This document shows, piece by piece, positions 46,533 through 51,251 of a stretch of DNA of 51,251 bases (the first letter of the stretch is position 1; each line of letters begins with the position of its first letter). The notes beneath the pieces were generated by a model, which saw only the letters and a program-made list of their open reading frames with translations, did not search any database and had not been told where the DNA came from. The stretch is taken from contig JAJIRX010000054.1 of NCBI GenBank assembly GCA_023853785.1, forward strand, positions 1-51,251, written 5' to 3'. Source of the DNA: Psilocybe azurescens (lineage: Eukaryota > Basidiomycota > Agaricomycetes > Agaricales > Agrocybaceae). The position numbers and the translations under genes are program-made.

Positions 46533-47745
46533 TCACTGGTCCGATGGCGATGGCGATGGCGAATTGGAATCCAACACAGCCTGGGTTTGTGCAGCAGCAG
46601 AGCAATCGAAGGTGATAGTCTCATCTGGAGTGATAAGGACATCCATTTTCCAGTCATGCTCCCCGACGGGAACTTGACCCGACGGTAGAATCTGTTCACG
46701 CAGTCCGAGACCGACTATCAACATAAACCATTAGTCATTAGCCATAGACATAGCCATTACTTAAAACGTGAGGGAAATGGTATCATCGGAACGGAAGAGA
46801 TCCAGACGTACCGAGCAGAGGTTTCGGATGCGCTGAAGATGCTGACGTTGTTGATGATGACGATGATGCCGCCGTGTTCGTATAAGCTGTGATGAACCGG
46901 TCATAGTACCCTTTCCCGTGCCCGAGGCGGGAAAGTGTACGATCAAAAGCGACTCCTGGGAAAGCGGATCGAAATTAAAAGAGAAAGTTAATACAACTCT
47001 ATTTATATCGTGCACGGGAAACAGGATATACCGGGGAGTAGGATGACGTCGAGGGGCTCTGACGGTGATCCAAGAACTGTGAATGTGAATGCGAACACGG
47101 ACGTGAATGTGATTGATCATGATTTAAATATCACTAAAGTTAGATGGGAGAGAGGCAGAGATGATTTGTGGAGAACTTTGCGCACCGCGGGACCGTATTT
47201 GACCTTCCCATGATTCTTCTGGCTCTTTGATCCCCCACGTTCCAGCTGGAAGCGATGCGAGGTCGGCAGGAGAATGTATTCGCAGAAAATCCATCGTTCC
47301 ATCTTTTGTTTGGATCTTGGGGACGAAAAGTGTCTTGCCTTTAATAAAGGAAGGCGATGATTGACATTGGTTTAGTGAGAATATTTGGAGTCGGATTGAG
47401 AAAATGATGATTTTGATCAACAGGAAGAGCAGGTACCTGCATGCAGGATCGCGTCCACTATCGCGGCAGTGCGTACCTCGCCTGTGGGCATACTGAGATA
47501 GCAGCTTATAGATCGACACTGCTGAAAGGCAGGGAGCGACAGAACGCGTTCCGTGATTGCATAGGCTTCACGTTAAGATCGACGGAGATGAGATGAACAT
47601 CGCAACTATCCTCATCATAAGTGATACAAGTACCCACATTGTTCTTCGAGGGATGATGAAGACACCTGTTTCAACTCGTTACCCAATTTTCTGCGAAGGG
47701 TGCTTTTTGAGCTTTCAGAACGGCTTGCATCGTGCTCGAAGCCAT
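46533..47745 (-). CDS. FAU1: 5-formyltetrahydrofolate cyclo-ligase
   Basis: Converts 5-formyl-THF to 5,10-methenyl-THF with ATP, in cytosol or mitochondria. Exons (minus): 47638-47745, 47437-47565, 47186-47338, 47032-47076, 46812-46955 and 46533-46714; 253 aa. The start at 47745 gives MASSTMQAVLKAQK, then STLRRKLGNELKQ, CRSISCYLSMPTGEV, GKTLFVPKIQTKDGTMDFLR, LPAGTWGIKEPE, LDVILLPGVAFDRTLSRLGH, GKGYYDRFI and LREQILPSGQVPVGEHDWKM. The RLGHGKGYYDRF nucleotide-binding motif and the VPVGEHDW motif are diagnostic. A Ser-rich insertion follows GYYDRFITAY, and SPSPSPSDQ ends the protein. One base is missing at the T5 run 47704-47708 in exon 1. The donor of intron 3 is placed at 47185 by frame; another choice is possible. 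Confidence 0.9.
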
Positions 47746-49575
47746 GCAGATCCTATAGGTGTTGATCTTCAAAAGATATTAATGCGTCAGAAAACGGTCT
47801 GTCCTTTGCACATTTTAGCTTTCTATACATTCAACAATACGAAGTGGCGTCAACGAACTCGTCCACTTTTGCACAGAAGCTGCAAATTTCACTGGCACCA
47901 AGTGAGGAGAAGAATACAATGTGATAGAGTGTGATAGTAGAGGATAGTAGCAAGAGAGCCTAGAGCCCACGAGGCTTGCAATAATGGTACCGGTTCAAGA
48001 GGTTCAAAAATAGCAACAACTGGGCTGATGCACGAACAGATAACGGACGGCACCACGTGATTCGAAAAGAGCCATGCCCGTTCCGTTAGAGCTCTCGTTT
48101 TAAGGAAATCATATGAAGTTGTACTTTTGTGTACTTATCAACTTGAAGCCAGTATCAAATTCTGCGGCTATATACAAAGCAAGATGGTTGCTCGTGTATG
48201 AATGTAGAGGTGGGTACTAGATCTTTAGCCCCATCATTGCACTTTGCCGCCACCCTGGTTGCGGACCAAGAGAAGTAAGACCGAAAAGCGGTTCAGTTTT
48301 GGGAACTTTAATTGGAAATGACCACGCACTTGGGTGATATCAATTGATATAATAAATACAATCCGTTGTCAGTAGATTAACTCTACTGAAGATTTCTCAT
48401 GTCTGCCTTGAAATCCTTGGCCAATATTCCCAGGTAAGTCAAGTCTCTTGCGGCTTTGTAATCTCCATTTTACGACGACTAACCAGAAAAGCAACTTGAA
48501 AGTAAATCTGGGTGACTTCAGAGTGATTTTTCAGAAATCTGTCATGGGTTACTGAACGAATAATAACGCCGAAGTCGAGGCGTGCTGTGTGGTTCGAGCT
48601 TTCGCTAATCGAGTCGGAAAATCAAGTTGAACGCCTTAATGAGAGCTGATACGACTGTGTACCTGACAAACTATAGGACTCGTGTCCTCCCAAACCGGTG
48701 TACCTGCATGGGGTAGCATGGGGTGCGTCGCAAAAAGGATTGATTAAACCGCCGCGCTGACTCCGTCAGGGATGAGAATATTGTCTTTAGCGAAAAGGCT
48801 CGCCAGCTAAGTAATAGAGAAAGTAAGATGAGCTTTTTAACAGATCAGATTCATTTTTAGCATGGTATTTCTTGGACAATTCTGCATTTCTGACGATGAA
48901 CATCGATGGACAAGAACACTTGAAGCCTTCATTGCGATATGACGCAATTTATTTACGCGGTGTTTGGCGATCATTGATTTTCTCAGCTGGCGTGCCTGCC
49001 AAAATACGGCCTCCGATTTGTGCTGCAAAGGCGAACAAGAACTCCTCTTGCCCCTGCCAGCGGTCTTCTTCTCTTTCCTCGCCAATCTATACGACGACCA
49101 GGTATTTCCGAGTAATAATCTATGAAAAGTATATTTTATTGACTGAATGCTGATTAGGTCCGGCCGTCTTTCTGTATAGCACGCACGAGTTTTGCCTTTT
49201 CCCAGGGTTTAAGTAGGCAAGACAAAGAGTCCATGTTTGTTCAATTTTCATGGCAAAACTTAGCTCAAACTCACAATGGCTCAGGTCACGTCGCGGATGC
49301 CAAATATCTGACAAATTCAAGAGAAAGTAAAAAGCACTGTAAGTGTATGAAATTGAGCGTGCTACGCGACTAATTTGCTCGTGATTTTTGAACTTGTATT
49401 TCCAGTCCATAGAAAGGACCGACACCTTTTTCTCCCTATATTCTACTGTCGTGGAGTAATCCAACCTCCATTACAGGAGCCCTCGTGAACTCTCCAAACC
49501 CATCGACCAAGCCATTTACGGTCCGTTATAAAATTATCTTCCGTGCAGATCTTGTTCTAAATAAAACCTCCAGGG
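47746..49575. other. Intergenic, about 1.8 kb between divergent genes
   Basis: A possible tiny first exon, MSALKSLANIPR followed by GTAAGT (about 48399-48435), has no downstream exon that I can connect. A minus-strand frame at 48837-49085 lacks any recognisable domain. The 3' part is the presumed promoter and 5' UTR of the zinc-finger gene. Confidence 0.3.
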
Positions 49576-51251
49576 ATGAATCCTGGGCAACCGACGTTCT
49601 ATTCACAGAAGAGTGCAAACAATGTCGATTTCTCGGCATACGCTTCTTCCTCGCGCAGACCGTATTATTCAGAGCCACTCAGTCACATCCTCACCACTCC
49701 CTCGTTCCTCAGCGTACATATAGCAACATGTCAAATTTTAGTCATAACGCGTATTCCCATCACTCTAGCCACTCCATGCAGCCGGAAACACCTAGATACT
49801 CGGAAGCTTCGCATGACGATGACGAACCAAATCGTAGCCTCAGCTATGAGCACTCTTCTCACGTCGACGATCCTCGCGTCGGCACACATCCCCATTCAAG
49901 TCATGATCGAGTCCATTCGATGCATACATACCCATCCTCATCCGAAACCTCTAGATACCCTTCTGATCGTGATACCCTTCCTCCACTGATTGTCGAATCC
50001 CTACCCATCGACGATCACTCACAGCAGCAATCGCGCTCGCCGCTGGGCCATTATCGGAGCACCCTGAGAGGGTACCATGCCCTGCAATCAAGCAACTTAC
50101 AAAACGCCTCGCAAGATGGCCACGGCCACAGCCATTATCCTGACAGGGCGTATCCGTACTCTCAGCCGAGCTACGCGCTTTCCCGACGGGTAGCAGACAC
50201 TGATATGCCTCAGCGCTCTCACCTCGATACACATCCGGATGATGCCCGGAATTCAGATGCGGCACATCGATTAGTGTCGTTTCGAAATGTGCACCCGGCG
50301 TCCTCCATTCCCATGAGTAATAACCCTTCCGCCACTCCCATCATAGTAATTATCCACACCACAATCGCGAACCAAATCAACAAGATTTACGACATCATGA
50401 AGAAGATGCTCATTCTCACTCACATCATCAGAGCCATCATCATCAGGGTCGATACGCAAATGTGGTCACAGATAGTGCCAATCCTCCTCCACGTACGTCA
50501 CCTATATTGCATCGTCTCTTGTTTCGGTCCTCCGTTCGCAATCTGATAACTCTTGCCATCTCTGTCTGCAGTGTCACACTTCCACTCCAGCTCGAGTGGA
50601 AGAAGTAACACCTCCGAAGTTAGCCTGCCATCGATTACGCTCCCGCTAAATTTGCAACACTCACATCCGCGTTCTCGGTCGACTACTGATTCTCATAGCA
50701 GCCACCCCAGCGGCTCCTCCAGCTCCTATCGAATTTCTTCTTATCCTCGACATTCGCACAGCCCGTTGCCCATTCAGACCATGATTCTGTTTCCGGGAGC
50801 GAAGCTGCTGCTGCTGCGAGGGATGAGGTGAAGTTCGACCGCGATATGGATACGCCGCCGAGATTCAGCGTTCCGGGCCAAGAAGACGGCCAGATGTTGT
50901 CACGCACCAGAGGCACTGGGCCATCGGACGACGTGGCAGTGAGGAGCAGCACAGATCCGGCCCCTAAAGGACCTACGAGCAGTGCAGTAAAGAAGAAGAA
51001 GAAGTCGAAAATGCATGAATGCGAGATCTGTCAGAAGAAGTTTCAAGGTGCGTGTCAGAGCGTTCGACTATTCTTGTCTATTTCTTTTTTTCTTTCTATT
51101 TTCGGTATTGCGAATAGGATTAGAAAGGTTTGTTGCTGCTTCTTGAGTCGGACTGATATATTCTTTCTGGTGTAGGCCCAGTGGGTTGAAGACCCACATG
51201 AACACACATAGCAATGAAAAACGTGAGTTGGTCTCTTCTTCACTAATTACG
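49576..51251 (+). CDS. C2H2 zinc-finger transcription factor (3' end outside window)
   Basis: The start at 49576 gives MNPGQPTFYSQKSANNVDFS. A long disordered region rich in His, Ser and Pro follows (FSHNAYSHHSSHSMQ, RYANVVTDSANPPP, HSHPRSRSTTDSHSSHPS). A Lys-rich patch (KKKKKSKM) precedes the first finger HECEICQKKFQ / PSGLKTHMNTH, with Cys pair CxxC and His pair HxxxH split by intron 2. Exons: 49576-50492, 50572-51047 and 51176-51222, then a donor at 51223; at least one further finger is expected beyond the edge (THSNEK linker). Single-base losses interrupt the frame near 49684, 50335 and 50778, and one base seems missing at the exon 2/3 junction. Fungal proteins of this layout are nuclear regulators; the target genes are unknown. 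Confidence 0.8.

Noticed and set aside
48837..49085. Basic 82-codon minus-strand frame
   Set aside because: No conserved pattern and no splice extension; too weak to annotate.
1..51251. CRISPR arrays, bacterial operons, riboswitches and prophage
   Set aside because: No spaced direct repeats or prokaryotic signals; gene structure is clearly eukaryotic with spliceosomal introns.

Overview
The window looks like nuclear DNA of a mushroom-forming basidiomycete (Agaricomycetes). The genes are cut by many short GT-AG introns, mostly 48-80 nt. The recognisable proteins are fungal: a proteasome lid subunit, an oligosaccharyltransferase subunit, the ribosome-assembly factor Noc4, a TRI5-type sesquiterpene synthase and a GH47 mannosidase. 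There is also a multicopy family of WW-like proteins with a C-terminal membrane part. I assigned exons by hand from reading frame, splice sites and paralogue comparison.

Layout. 1-626: 3' end of a GH47 alpha-mannosidase. 1017-4641: two minus-strand short-chain dehydrogenase (SDR) copies with a 441-bp inverted-repeat element between them. 5455-7604: NOC4 (minus). 8500-9722: TRI5-like terpene synthase (plus). 10500-11533 and about 14809-15692: two more, clearly broken, SDR copies (plus). SWP1/ribophorin II (minus, 11921-12916) and an unknown three-exon gene (13329-14345) lie among them. 15893-18572: WW-like membrane gene C (minus). 19066-19148: tRNA-Cys with an intron, head-to-head with RPN3 (19280-21001). 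21377-22519: complex I assembly factor of the NDUFAF2/NDUFA12 family. 22835-23338: acidic/basic low-complexity protein. 24597-27643 and 28156-30999: WW-like membrane genes A and B in tandem. 32331-33145: GYPPS-repeat protein. 33898-36335: two non-autonomous DNA transposons with target-site duplications. 37750-38243: small acidic protein. 38671-40494: divergent WW-like membrane gene D. 40495-43363: long intergenic stretch with a candidate tRNA-derived SINE. 43364-44719: alpha/beta hydrolase. 46533-47745: 5-formyltetrahydrofolate cyclo-ligase. 49576 to the right edge: C2H2 zinc-finger gene.

Two themes run through the window. First, the middle is dominated by repeated gene families: four SDR copies flank a terpene synthase, and there are four WW-like membrane paralogues. 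Second, most protein genes, including presumably essential ones, carry single-nucleotide frame breaks, often at homopolymer runs. This looks more like a consensus or assembly error than biology, so frameshift alone should not be taken as proof of a pseudogene here. SDR copies 3 and 4 are different, because they have larger lesions.
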